64,000 bases of DNA, from NCBI GenBank assembly GCA_045642125.1, contig JAZUIE010000006.1, positions 42,261-106,260 of the forward strand, read 5' to 3'. The position numbers and the translations under genes are program-made. Below, piece after piece: positions 1-8,434 of this stretch. The first letter of the stretch is position 1. Every line of letters begins with the position of its first letter. Source of the stretch: UBA737 sp045642125 (GTDB taxonomy: Bacteria; Bacillota; Clostridia; Oscillospirales; Acutalibacteraceae). Below the pieces are notes generated by a model that was given only the letters and a program-made list of their open reading frames with translations, made no database searches and was not told where the DNA came from.

Positions 1-818
1 CTACGGACAATTCGCTAGAAATTTGTAACGACATTGCCAAAAGCGACAGCCGTGTTAAGGTTTTTGCGTTGCCTAAAAATTCGGGTGCTGCCAAAGCGAG
101 AATAGTAGGAATTAATAAAGCGATGGGCGAATACATCACCTTTGTAGACGGTGACGATTATATCCTTAAAGATACGCTCGAAATTTTAGTAAATGCATTA
201 AACGAAAATGATTTAGATATAATACAGTGTGGCTTGACAAAAACTTACGATTACGATATGCCCAAAAAAAGTAATAATTGTAAAGATGTACGGGTATATG
301 ATGCCAAAAATGCCATATACCAACTTTACGGTCAAGACGAAAAAAGCGAATTTTCGTTCCTTTTATGCACTAAACTGTTTAGAGCAAAACTTTTTTTAGG
401 TCTTCCTTTGCCGGAAGATAATCTTAAAATTAATGATGCTCCCGTCATTCCGAGAGTGTTTTCGAGAGCAAATAAAATAGGCGTTTGTGATACGGTGTTT
501 TACTATTATGTCATGCGTAAGAGTGACGGTAATAAAAGCACTATGGACATTGTAAACGATGACTATTTTATTAAAACAAGTCAACACTTGTTAGCATATA
601 AAACCATTTCCGACTATTTTATGGATAAAAACAATGAACTTTATGCGCTAACCTATAAATACACTCTTGTATACGCACTTTCCGTGCTTAAATCAGGAGC
701 AAAGGATAAAGAGATAAAATCTCTTGCCAAAAAGGTTATTAAGTCAGCCCCCAAAGATACAGTTTTAATGTTACCGCTTAAAAAGCGTTTAGTATGTAAG
801 CTTTTTAAGACTTTTTGA
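1..818 (+). CDS. Glycosyltransferase family 2, 5'-truncated by window edge
   Basis: The reading frame is open from base 3, so the true start lies left of the window; a TTG at 69 is internal. The visible part begins in the GT-A nucleotide-sugar fold: DNSLEICNDIA, then KNSGAAKAR, then the DxD-type motif FVDGDDY (about residue 45-51 of the visible part), which binds the metal and the sugar nucleotide. The C-terminal half is helical and basic, as in capsule or exopolysaccharide GT2 enzymes. It should transfer a sugar from a nucleotide donor to a growing glycan at the inner membrane face. Donor and acceptor cannot be told. The next gene starts 14 bases downstream, so they are probably one operon. 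Confidence 0.85.
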   Translation, partial: TDNSLEICNDIAKSDSRVKVFALPKNSGAAKARIVGINKAMGEYITFVDGDDYILKDTLEILVNALNENDLDIIQCGLTKTYDYDMPKKSNNCKDVRVYDAKNAIYQLYGQDEKSEFSFLLCTKLFRAKLFLGLPLPEDNLKINDAPVIPRVFSRANKIGVCDTVFYYYVMRKSDGNKSTMDIVNDDYFIKTSQHLLAYKTISDYFMDKNNELYALTYKYTLVYALSVLKSGAKDKEIKSLAKKVIKSAPKDTVLMLPLKKRLVCKLFKTF

Positions 819-832
819 TTTCGGAGGCAGTT

Positions 833-1369
833 ATGAAGCTTGTAATAATCGGTGCCGGTGCGCACGGAGAAGTTGTTGCCAATGCCGCAATAGACATAAA
901 TAAGTATGAGAAAATCATATTTCTTGACGATGATTATATAAAAAGCGGCGAAATAAAAACAAAATTTTCTTTCTTGGGAAATAAATTCGATGTGTTAGGC
1001 AAGACAAGCGATTTTTTCGACTTTATTGACGATAATGTTGAATTTTATCCCGCAATAGGCGATAACAAAGTCCGCCTTGATTTTGAAAACCGTATAGAGC
1101 AAAGCGGCGGCAAACTCGCAAAAATAATTCATCCTACGGCGTATGTTGCAAATAATGCGGAGATTGCAGACGGTACGGTCGTTTTGGCAAATGCCACTGT
1201 AAATGTCGGCGCTGTCATAAAAAAAGGCTGTATAATAAATATGGGCGCAATTGTTGACCACGGTGCGACAATAAACGAGGGTGTTCATATCGACTGCGGC
1301 GCAGTGGTAGGCGGTCGTAAAACGGTAGAAAGTTTAACAAAAATCGAAGCGGGAACGGCTGTAAAATAA
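833..1369 (+). CDS. NeuD-like sugar O/N-acyltransferase, left-handed beta-helix
   Basis: The 178-residue product starts MKLVIIGAGAHGEVV, the Rossmann-like N-terminal half of NeuD/PglD-type acyltransferases. Hexapeptide repeats follow from about residue 95 (HPTAYVANNAEIADGTVV, VNVGAVIKKGCIINMGAIVDHGATINEG). The ATG at 833 is chosen because GGAGG lies 8 bases upstream; an earlier in-frame start at 815 has no ribosome site and overlaps the previous gene. Family members are usually about 200-215 residues, and this one stops after IEAGTAVK, so the last helix coils and the usual GNPA tail are missing. It may be a slightly shortened but working enzyme. The likely substrate is a sugar or amino sugar of the surface glycan made by its neighbours. 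Confidence 0.8.
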   Translation: MKLVIIGAGAHGEVVANAAIDINKYEKIIFLDDDYIKSGEIKTKFSFLGNKFDVLGKTSDFFDFIDDNVEFYPAIGDNKVRLDFENRIEQSGGKLAKIIHPTAYVANNAEIADGTVVLANATVNVGAVIKKGCIINMGAIVDHGATINEGVHIDCGAVVGGRKTVESLTKIEAGTAVK

Positions 1370-1380
1370 ACGGGTGAAAA

Positions 1381-2550
1381 ATGATGATTAGAGATAAATA
1401 TCTTTTGGTTATCAATTTAATAAAAGCCTTTTTAACGGGTAGAAAATGCGAAATTCCCGCTGATGTAGATTTTGCTTTTGCATTAAAGACGGCAAAAAAG
1501 CATCAGCTTTCAGCCATAATGCTCGAAGGCGCAAAGATTTGCGGTATGGAAGAAGACTCTTTGTTCGTAAAAGAGCTTTTTAATAATGTATGTTTTTTTG
1601 TTGCCGAAGACACGAAGCAAAGCTTGGAAATAGCTAAAATTTTCAAACTTTTTTCACAAAATGATATTGATTATATGCCGCTTAAAGGTACTGTTCTTAA
1701 ACAAATTTACCCGAAAAGCGTCGAGCGCCAAATGAACGATATTGATATACTGATAAGGGAAGAAGACCTTATAAGGATAATTCCTATTCTTACATCAAAT
1801 TTGGGCTTTATAAGACGGACCGAGAGCGACCACGAGTATATTTTCGAGAAAAAAGGAATTCTTTTAGAGCTTCATAAAAAGCTTATTCCGTCTTACCATG
1901 AAGATTTATATTCGTATGTTAAAGACGGTTTTTCAAAAGCCGTTGTGTCCGAAAAAAACAAAAACGAATATGTTTTAAGTAATGAAGACTTGTTTATTTA
2001 TTTGTTTTTGCATTTTTCGAAACACTATAGAGCGGGTGGAATAGGACTTAAATATTTAATTGATTTTTGTATACTTATACTAAAGTTCAATCTCGACTAT
2101 TCTTATATTGAAACGGAACTCGAAAAGGTTAAACTTAAGGAGTTTTACTTTAATGTAAGAAAAACCGCCGATGCTTTTTTAGGCAGGGGCGATTTTGATG
2201 ATATCAGCGAAACAATTACACTTTTCCTTTTTAAGAGCGGACTTTACGGAAAACAAGATTTACAGAGCACCGCAAGTGTTATGCTTAATAAAAAAGGCGA
2301 AGACAATGTAAAAAAGGTTAAGGCAAGAAACATTTTTTATGCTGTTTTTCCGAAATTTTGTGATATGAAAATTAAATATCCCGTCCTATGTAAAGCACCT
2401 GTTTTATTGCCTTTAATGTGGTTAATAAGATTGTTTGAAGCAATTATTACACCGCAAAAGATAAAGGCGAAAAGGGACAGGATATTAGGCCCTGACGAAA
2501 ATAAAGTTAAAGAGTTCGAAAACGAATTAAAAATAGTAGGACTTTTATAA
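1381..2550 (+). CDS. Nucleotidyltransferase-family protein (PF14907-like)
   Basis: The 389-residue protein starts with two Met codons (1381 and 1384), 11 bases after the acyltransferase gene. The core is LKGTVLKQIYPKSVERQMNDIDILI at about residues 100-125, in which the DIDIL aspartate pair is the nucleotidyltransferase metal motif of the PF14907 family. Such genes are common in polysaccharide and peptide-modification clusters, but their reaction is not established. There is no signal peptide. The C-terminal third is basic and helical. A strong hairpin at 2561-2591 ends the operon, so genes 1-3 form one transcription unit with the upstream glycosyltransferase. Confidence 0.7.
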   Translation: MMIRDKYLLVINLIKAFLTGRKCEIPADVDFAFALKTAKKHQLSAIMLEGAKICGMEEDSLFVKELFNNVCFFVAEDTKQSLEIAKIFKLFSQNDIDYMPLKGTVLKQIYPKSVERQMNDIDILIREEDLIRIIPILTSNLGFIRRTESDHEYIFEKKGILLELHKKLIPSYHEDLYSYVKDGFSKAVVSEKNKNEYVLSNEDLFIYLFLHFSKHYRAGGIGLKYLIDFCILILKFNLDYSYIETELEKVKLKEFYFNVRKTADAFLGRGDFDDISETITLFLFKSGLYGKQDLQSTASVMLNKKGEDNVKKVKARNIFYAVFPKFCDMKIKYPVLCKAPVLLPLMWLIRLFEAIITPQKIKAKRDRILGPDENKVKEFENELKIVGLL

Positions 2551-2560
2551 TAAATAATAA

Positions 2561-2591
2561 ATGTGGGTACAGTAAATTACTGCACCCACAT
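2561..2591. terminator. Bidirectional intrinsic terminator
   Basis: The inverted repeat ATGTGGGTRCAGTAA / TTACTGCACCCACAT has one mismatch and almost no loop. It is flanked by A-rich sequence on the left and a T run (2591-2595) on the right, so it can stop transcripts from both converging genes. It overlaps the stop codon of the minus-strand AraC gene. Confidence 0.8.
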
Positions 2592-3434
2592 TTTTCTGTA
2601 TTCAAAAGGCGAAACACCTTCGAGCTTCTTAAAGGTTCTCGAAAAATAATTTGCGTCAGAAAAACCGCATTCAAAGGAAATTGCTTCGACCGTTTTGTCC
2701 GAAAACCTGAGAAGCTGTTTTGCATTCGTTATTTTAAGACTGTTTACATAACTTAAAATCGAAACGCCGTACCTTTCCTTAAAAATTCTTGTTAGGTAAA
2801 ATTTATTTATATAAAACCTTTCCGATAACTCGTCAAGACTTATTTTTTGTTTGTAGTTTTGCTCTAAATATTCCAAAATATCCGAAAGCCCGTATTCGCT
2901 TTTTGATAATTTATCACCCATTTCTTCTTTAAGCGAAGTTTTCATAATTTCGGTCAGAAGTCCCGAAATAAGCTCGTTAATTTTCATATCCTTTATATAA
3001 TCGTCACTTTTTGCAACACTGTAAAGGTCAGTTATAATAGAAACATATTTTTCGGTGCTTTTAGTCTTAAAAACATTTTTTCCGCCCCGTTTTATGAACT
3101 TATCGTAAATTTCCGGCATATTTTCGCCGTCAAAATGTATCCAGGCAAGTTCCCATAAATTGTTGCTTGATGTCTTATGCGAATACTTCTTTTTGCAGTC
3201 GATAAATGCGCAATATCCTTTTTTAAGCTTAATTTCTTCCTTTTCGTATTTTAGTGTACCCTCACCGTTTAACACGATAAAAAACAAGTATGACGAAAGG
3301 CTTGAACGCTTGTTTGTGTGCGGTTTTAAGGCTTTAAGTGTTCCTGCTTCTTGAAGATAGAGTAAACTTTTCTTTGCAAATGGGGAAGGTGTGTATAAAA
3401 TTCTTTCGGAAGTTACCGACTTCTCATTTACCAA
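2577..3434 (-). CDS. AraC-family transcriptional regulator with cupin sensor
   Basis: About 285 residues. The N-terminal half (roughly 40-130) is an AraC-type cupin ligand-binding region with the pattern YLFFIVLNGEGTLKYEKEE. The C-terminal 100 residues hold two helix-turn-helix units: ISLDELSERFYINKFYLTRIFKE, then AISFECGFSDANYFSRTFKKLEGVSPFEYR, the AraC signature. I prefer the TTG at 3434 with AAAGGG 8 bases upstream; the GTG at 3443 would overlap that ribosome site. It is transcribed away from gmd and could control either the GDP-fucose operon or itself. The ligand is unknown, though this subclass usually answers to sugars. Confidence 0.85.
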   Translation of the reverse strand: MVNEKSVTSERILYTPSPFAKKSLLYLQEAGTLKALKPHTNKRSSLSSYLFFIVLNGEGTLKYEKEEIKLKKGYCAFIDCKKKYSHKTSSNNLWELAWIHFDGENMPEIYDKFIKRGGKNVFKTKSTEKYVSIITDLYSVAKSDDYIKDMKINELISGLLTEIMKTSLKEEMGDKLSKSEYGLSDILEYLEQNYKQKISLDELSERFYINKFYLTRIFKERYGVSILSYVNSLKITNAKQLLRFSDKTVEAISFECGFSDANYFSRTFKKLEGVSPFEYRKMWVQ

Positions 3435-3524
3435 ATTTATCACCCTTTATTCTTTAGATATTGTTATTTTACCGCAAAAAACACAAAAAGTCAATATTGT
3501 GCTAATTCTTATCAATATTATGCA

Positions 3525-3553
3525 TTGTAAAAGGTGAAAAAAGCGGTTAAAAT
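3525..3553 (+). promoter_or_regulatory. Predicted sigma-A promoter of the GDP-fucose operon
   Basis: TTGTAA (3525-3530), a 17-base spacer and TAAAAT (3548-3553) lie 54 bases before the gmd start, in the gap between divergent araC-type and gmd genes. Found by eye only. Confidence 0.5.
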
Positions 3554-3606
3554 GGTACCGTTAAGCTCTGTGCTTAAAATAAATTAGAAAGTCAGAAGTG
3601 ATACAA

Positions 3607-4659
3607 ATGAGTGCAAAAAAAGCAGTTATAACCGGTATAACCGGTCAAGACGGTTCCTATTTAGCAGAATTTTTGTTAGATAAGGGATACGAAGTACATG
3701 GCATTACCAGAAGAGCATCAATATCCAATACGGGAAGAATTGACCATATTATTGATAAAATCGTTCTTCATGACGGCGATTTGACCGACTCCACTTCTTT
3801 AATAAGAATTTTAGGAGAGGTAAGACCGGACGAAATATATAACCTTGCGGCGCAAAGCCATGTTCAGGTTTCTTTCGATGTTCCTGAGTATTCGGGCGAT
3901 GTTGACGCAATAGGCGTTTTAAGAATTCTTGAAGCTGTCCGTATGCTTAAACTCGAAAAGACCTGCAAAATATATCAGGCTTCCACATCCGAATTATACG
4001 GAAAAGTAGAAGAAGTACCGCAGAACGAAAAAACTCCGTTCCATCCGTATTCACCTTATGCCGTTGCTAAACAGTACGGCTTTTGGATGATAAAAGAATA
4101 CAGAGAAGCTTACGGAATGTTCTGTGTAAACGGCATTTTGTTTAACCACGAGTCCGAAAGACGCGGCGAAAACTTTGTAACAAGAAAAATCACTCTTGCC
4201 GCAGGAAGAATTGCCGAAGGTCTTCAAGACCATTTGGAGCTTGGAAATATGGACTCTTTGCGTGACTGGGGTTATGCTAAGGACTATGTTGAATGTATGT
4301 GGCTTATAATGCAGCAGGACAAGCCTGACGATTTTGTTATTGCAACCGGTGTTCAGCATACTGTCCGTGACTTTACTGAAAAAGCTTTTGCCGCAAACGG
4401 TATTAAACTTCGCTTTGAGGGTGAAGGTGTAAACGAAAAGGGATACGATGCCAAAACGGGCAAGATGCTCGTTTGCGTAAACCCGAAATGGTTTAGACCT
4501 ACTGATGTTGATAATCTTTGGGGCGACCCGACAAAGGCAAAGACCGTTCTCGGTTGGAACCCGCAAACAACAAGTTATGAAGAGCTTGTAAGAATAATGG
4601 CAGAGCACGACAGAACTCTTGCCAAAAGAGAAAAAGCATTAAAGGAAGCGAAGGCTTAA
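3607..4659 (+). CDS. gmd: GDP-mannose 4,6-dehydratase
   Basis: The 350-residue protein is an extended short-chain dehydrogenase that turns GDP-D-mannose into GDP-4-keto-6-deoxymannose, the first step to GDP-L-fucose. It has the NAD(P) loop GITGQDGSYL near the N-terminus, the STSELYG segment, the catalytic YAVAK at about residue 155 (YSPYAVAKQYG), and the Gmd signature NHESERRGENFVTRKIT. Length fits the family. I take ATG 3607; a GTG at 3598 is in frame and possible, and neither has a strong ribosome site. fcl starts 5 bases after its stop, so the two are translationally close. The set also occurs without fucosylation when GDP-rhamnose is made, but the neighbouring fcl argues for fucose. Confidence 0.93.
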   Translation: MSAKKAVITGITGQDGSYLAEFLLDKGYEVHGITRRASISNTGRIDHIIDKIVLHDGDLTDSTSLIRILGEVRPDEIYNLAAQSHVQVSFDVPEYSGDVDAIGVLRILEAVRMLKLEKTCKIYQASTSELYGKVEEVPQNEKTPFHPYSPYAVAKQYGFWMIKEYREAYGMFCVNGILFNHESERRGENFVTRKITLAAGRIAEGLQDHLELGNMDSLRDWGYAKDYVECMWLIMQQDKPDDFVIATGVQHTVRDFTEKAFAANGIKLRFEGEGVNEKGYDAKTGKMLVCVNPKWFRPTDVDNLWGDPTKAKTVLGWNPQTTSYEELVRIMAEHDRTLAKREKALKEAKA

Positions 4660-4663
4660 TATT

Positions 4664-5608
4664 ATGATGGAAAAAAACGCAAAAATATATGTAGCGGGAC
4701 ATAGGGGAATGGTAGGCTCCGCAATAGTAAGAGAACTTAAAAGACAAGGCTATACAAATATTATTACCCGCACTCATAGTGAGCTTGACCTTACAAGGCA
4801 AGATGCGGTTGAAGAGTTTTTCAAGAATGAAAAACCCGAATATGTATTTGTTGCCGCAGCAAAGGTCGGCGGAATTATAGCAAACCAAAATCATTTGGCA
4901 GATTTTATGTATGACAATATGATTCTCGAAATGAATGTTATTCATTCGGCATGGCAGAACGGCTGTAAGAAACTCGAGTTTTTGGGTTCGTCATGCATTT
5001 ATCCCCGTATGGCTCCGCAGCCTATGGTTGAAAGCTGTCTTTTGACAAGTGAACTTGAAAAGACAAACGAGGCTTATGCTCTTGCGAAAATTTCGGGACT
5101 TAAATACTGTGAGTTCTTAAATAAACAGTACGGAACCGATTATATTTCGGTTATGCCTACTAATCTTTACGGTCCCAACGACAATTACCACCCCGAGCAC
5201 AGCCATGTTTTACCGGCACTTATTAGGCGCTTCCATGAAGCAAAACTTGAAGGTAAAAAGAGTGTTACTTGCTGGGGAGACGGTTCACCGCTCAGAGAGT
5301 TTTTATATGTTGACGACCTTGCAAACCTTTGTGTATTCCTTATGAACAATTACTCGGGCGATGAAACGGTGAATGCCGGAACGGGTAAGGAACTTACCAT
5401 TAAGGAACTTACCGAGCTTGTAGCAAAGGTTGTAGGATACGAGGGTGAAATTCTTTGGGATACAAGCCGTCCTAACGGCACACCGAGAAAGCTTCTCGAT
5501 GTATCGAAAGCCGAAAAACTCGGTTGGCATTATAAGACCGAACTTGAAGACGGTATAAAACTTGCATACGAAGATTTTCTTAATAACCCCATGAGAGCCG
5601 AAAGGTAA
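4664..5608 (+). CDS. fcl: GDP-L-fucose synthase
   Basis: The 314-residue epimerase/reductase converts GDP-4-keto-6-deoxymannose into GDP-L-fucose with NADPH. Visible motifs are GHRGMVGSAIVREL at the N-terminus, SSCIYPRMAPQPM, the catalytic YALAK at about residue 138-142, and the GDP-sugar segment LYGPNDNYHPEHSHVLPALI. Length is typical. It starts at ATG 4664 or 4667; AAAGGAAG at 4641-4648 is rather far upstream. It is the middle gene of gmd-fcl-manC. Confidence 0.93.
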   Translation: MMEKNAKIYVAGHRGMVGSAIVRELKRQGYTNIITRTHSELDLTRQDAVEEFFKNEKPEYVFVAAAKVGGIIANQNHLADFMYDNMILEMNVIHSAWQNGCKKLEFLGSSCIYPRMAPQPMVESCLLTSELEKTNEAYALAKISGLKYCEFLNKQYGTDYISVMPTNLYGPNDNYHPEHSHVLPALIRRFHEAKLEGKKSVTCWGDGSPLREFLYVDDLANLCVFLMNNYSGDETVNAGTGKELTIKELTELVAKVVGYEGEILWDTSRPNGTPRKLLDVSKAEKLGWHYKTELEDGIKLAYEDFLNNPMRAER

Positions 5609-5624
5609 TTTTAAGGAGAACTGT

Positions 5625-6935
5625 ATGAATTTAATTCTATTATCGGGTGGCTCAGGCAAACGCCTTTGGCCGCTTTCAAACGATATTCGTTCAAAGCAGT
5701 TTATTAAGTTATTCAAAAAAGAAGACGGAAGCTATGAATCAATGGTGCAACGGGTATTTAGGCAGATAAAAACTGTTGATGACGATGCCGTTGTAACGAT
5801 TGCAACATCAAAATCACAAGTTTCCGCCATACATAACCAGTTAGGCGATAAGGTCGGCGTTTCGGTTGAGCCTTGCAGGAGAGATACCTTTCCGGCAATA
5901 GCTCTTGCTACGGCTTACCTAAACGAAGTACAGGGTGTATCGGAAGACGAATCGGTTGTCGTTTGCCCCGTAGACCCGTATGTGGACGATGACTATTTCG
6001 AGTGCCTTAAAAAATTAGGCGACAGAGCACTTGTAAGCGATGCCAACTTAGTCCTTATGGGAATAAAGCCTACATATCCGAGCGAAAAATACGGCTATAT
6101 TATACCTAAAACCGATGACGATATCAGTGTCGTTTCAACCTTTAAGGAAAAGCCGGACGAAGAAACCGCCAAAAAATACATAAAAGACGGTGCACTTTGG
6201 AACGGCGGAGTTTTTGCTTATAAAATAGGCTATGTCCTAAAGAAAGCCCACGAGCTTATTGATTTTAAGGACTATAAAGACTTGTTTGATAAGTATGACA
6301 CTTTAACGAAAATAAGCTTTGACTATGCTGTTGTCGAAAAGGAAGAAAAGATAGAAGTCCTTAAATTTTCCGGTTCTTGGAAAGATATAGGAACTTGGAA
6401 CACTTTGGCCGAAGCAATGTCCGAAAGCTCAATAGGCGAAGCCATTATGAACGACACTTGCAAAAATGTTAATATAATTAACGAACTTGCAATGCCAGTT
6501 TTGGCAATGGGTGTCAGCGATGTAATCATTTCCGCTTCTCCTCAGGGCATTCTTGTTTCCGACAAGGAGCAGTCCTCTTATATTAAGCCTTTTGTTGACG
6601 AAATAGACCAACAAATAATGTTTGCCGAAAAATCTTGGGGAAGCTTTAGGGTTTTAGAAGTTGACGAAAACAGTATGACCGTTAAAGTTACGCTTAATAA
6701 AGGCCATAAAATGAACTATCATTCTCATAAAAACCGTGACGAGATTTGGGTAGTCGTTTCGGGCGAGGGCGAAACCGTTGTTGACGGTAAACGCAGTATA
6801 GTTAAAACAGGCGATGTTATAACTATGAAATCGGGCGAAAAGCATACAGTTATCGCCTTAAACGAGCTTAAACTTGTAGAGGTTCAAATCGGTGACGACA
6901 TTTCCGTTCAGGATAAAGAAAAGTTCGATTTGTAA
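5625..6935 (+). CDS. manC: Mannose-1-phosphate guanylyltransferase with C-terminal cupin
   Basis: The 436-residue protein supplies GDP-mannose from mannose-1-P and GTP for the two preceding enzymes. The N-terminal pyrophosphorylase signature LSGGSGKRLWPLS is at residues 5-17. PSEKYGYI and FKEKPDEETAKKYI are in the middle, and the last 85 residues form a cupin of the type II phosphomannose isomerase class (NYHSHKNRDEIWVV, then SGEKHTVIAL). AAGGAG lies 8 bases before the ATG. At 436 residues it is a little shorter than classic AlgA/ManC (about 470), so real isomerase activity is uncertain. A terminator follows at once. Confidence 0.9.
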   Translation: MNLILLSGGSGKRLWPLSNDIRSKQFIKLFKKEDGSYESMVQRVFRQIKTVDDDAVVTIATSKSQVSAIHNQLGDKVGVSVEPCRRDTFPAIALATAYLNEVQGVSEDESVVVCPVDPYVDDDYFECLKKLGDRALVSDANLVLMGIKPTYPSEKYGYIIPKTDDDISVVSTFKEKPDEETAKKYIKDGALWNGGVFAYKIGYVLKKAHELIDFKDYKDLFDKYDTLTKISFDYAVVEKEEKIEVLKFSGSWKDIGTWNTLAEAMSESSIGEAIMNDTCKNVNIINELAMPVLAMGVSDVIISASPQGILVSDKEQSSYIKPFVDEIDQQIMFAEKSWGSFRVLEVDENSMTVKVTLNKGHKMNYHSHKNRDEIWVVVSGEGETVVDGKRSIVKTGDVITMKSGEKHTVIALNELKLVEVQIGDDISVQDKEKFDL

Positions 6936-6948
6936 ATACAAAAAAATT

Positions 6949-6990
6949 AAGCACTGTTAACGCATTTGTTAACAGTGCTTTTTATTATTT
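6949..6990 (+). terminator. Intrinsic terminator after manC
   Basis: A perfect 13-bp stem, AAGCACTGTTAAC / GTTAACAGTGCTT, with a 6-base loop is followed by TTTATTATTTT. It also stands at the end of the convergent amidase gene. Confidence 0.88.
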
Positions 6991-6995
6991 TAATA

Positions 6996-8303
6996 TTATA
7001 AATCAAGTATAGAATTATTGCTTATATTATAAAGAATTTGCGCTAATTCGCAACGGAGAGTTTTACCGTTAGGAGAAATATATATTCCGCCTTGACCGCT
7101 TATAACACCCTTATCTATCGCCCATTCAACGGGTACCTTAGCCCAGTCTGAAACCAAGTTAAAATCGGTCATGGCTTGAGCCTTTGCAGGGTTTACAGAA
7201 GTAATCTTGCCTTTATACTGTGCATAATTGTAGAATATTGTAACAAGCTCTTCTCTTGTAAGCGAGTTACCGAGTCCGAATACCGAATCACTGTATCCGT
7301 TGATTATGCCGTTTTCCTTTGCCCAGTTAACGGCAGAAGTGTAATACTGTGAAGCGGGGATATCGCCAAATGTACTTTCGTGGTTATAAGCCGATAAGTC
7401 CGCACCGTCTATTCTTGCCAAAACAAGAGCAAAGTCTTGACGCTGTATTGTGTTGGTAGGACCGAAATATCCGCTCGAATAACCGGTGATATATTTCTTG
7501 GCTATAACAAACTCGGCGGCATTATAAAACCAGTCGCCTTCGCCATACTCTAAAAATCTCATACCCGACAGTAAATCGTCACCTACAGGTAAACCGGCGG
7601 TTTTTAATAGTGCTTTTGTTATCGCAACACTTAAATTAACGACATTATTATCGAAAATGGCGTTATCGTTTGCGTTGCTTACAAAACCGAGCTCAACAAT
7701 ACAACTCGGCATATTTGAAATACCGTTTATGTAGTAGTCTTCATAAGTAGGCGCCGCGGCAGAGCCGAAATATCTGCCTTTTGACTTAAGGGAAGGACAG
7801 GCAGCCGAAATTTCCTGTACTAACAAAGAAGACATTTTGTCGTCAAGAGTATGCTTGTTTGAATATTCATTGGGCATATATTCGTAATTGCTGCCGTCTG
7901 GTTTTTTATGTTTTCTTACTTCGTGTGTCGGGTCGTGAGTATATACGGTAAAGCCGTTTGCAGAACTCGATTTGTTAGAATCTCTGTGTATTGAGAGGAA
8001 AAAATCAACATTTTTTTCGTTTACCTCGTAAGCACGGTATTTAGGACCTACCGCACGGCTCGGACTGTATACCTTTTGACCTTGACCTTTAAGTAGGGCA
8101 GTAACAATATTAGCGACTCTGATTGTGTCGTTTGCCTCATAACGCCCGTCAATACCGGTAGCACCGGGGTCACTTCCGCCGTGACCCGCATCAATTGCGA
8201 AAACATAAGTAGGTTTGCTGTCCGCAAGTGAGCTAAGCGGAATTAAGGCGGTTAAGGTTAATATTATAATAAGACAAATTGAAATTTTAATAATTTTTTT
8301 CAT
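6996..8303 (-). CDS. Secreted N-acetylmuramoyl-L-alanine amidase with SLH repeats
   Basis: Start ATG 8303 has GGGGGAA just upstream; the longer frame to 8318 is not needed. The 435-residue product has a signal peptide (MKKIIKISICLIIILTL...LSSLADS). An Amidase_3 zinc domain follows at about residues 30-240: AIDAGHGGSDPG gives the first zinc histidine, FLSIHRDSN the second, and IVELGFVSN the catalytic Glu. The rest holds three S-layer homology repeats (starting near FLEYGEGDWFYNAAEFVIAKKYITGYSSG) that anchor the enzyme to pyruvylated wall polymer. It cuts the lactyl-amide bond of peptidoglycan in wall turnover or cell separation. The gene stands alone and has its own promoter. Confidence 0.92.
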   Translation of the reverse strand: MKKIIKISICLIIILTLTALIPLSSLADSKPTYVFAIDAGHGGSDPGATGIDGRYEANDTIRVANIVTALLKGQGQKVYSPSRAVGPKYRAYEVNEKNVDFFLSIHRDSNKSSSANGFTVYTHDPTHEVRKHKKPDGSNYEYMPNEYSNKHTLDDKMSSLLVQEISAACPSLKSKGRYFGSAAAPTYEDYYINGISNMPSCIVELGFVSNANDNAIFDNNVVNLSVAITKALLKTAGLPVGDDLLSGMRFLEYGEGDWFYNAAEFVIAKKYITGYSSGYFGPTNTIQRQDFALVLARIDGADLSAYNHESTFGDIPASQYYTSAVNWAKENGIINGYSDSVFGLGNSLTREELVTIFYNYAQYKGKITSVNPAKAQAMTDFNLVSDWAKVPVEWAIDKGVISGQGGIYISPNGKTLRCELAQILYNISNNSILDL

Positions 8304-8340
8304 AATATTCCCCCACAAAAAGAATAGGTTTTACCTACAC

Positions 8341-8370
8341 ATTATAACATTTTTATAGAAGTAAAATCAA
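8341..8370 (-). promoter_or_regulatory. Predicted sigma-A promoter of the amidase gene
   Basis: On the minus strand TTGATT (8370-8365), an 18-base spacer and a perfect TATAAT (8346-8341) lie 38 bases before the amidase start. Confidence 0.65.
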
Positions 8371-8380
8371 GTAGGTAAAT

Positions 8381-8409
8381 TTGACATAAAAGTCTATATA
8401 TGTTAAAAT
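8381..8409 (+). promoter_or_regulatory. Predicted sigma-A promoter of the membrane protein gene
   Basis: A perfect TTGACA (8381-8386), a 17-base spacer and TAAAAT (8404-8409) lie 25 bases before the ATG at 8435. It is back to back with the amidase promoter. Confidence 0.75.
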
Positions 8410-8434
8410 ATTTGAAAATAAAGGAAGTGAAAAA

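Noticed and set aside
4051..4945. Two long minus-strand frames under gmd and fcl
   Set aside because: No ribosome sites, unusual amino acid make-up, and both plus-strand genes are full length and conserved.
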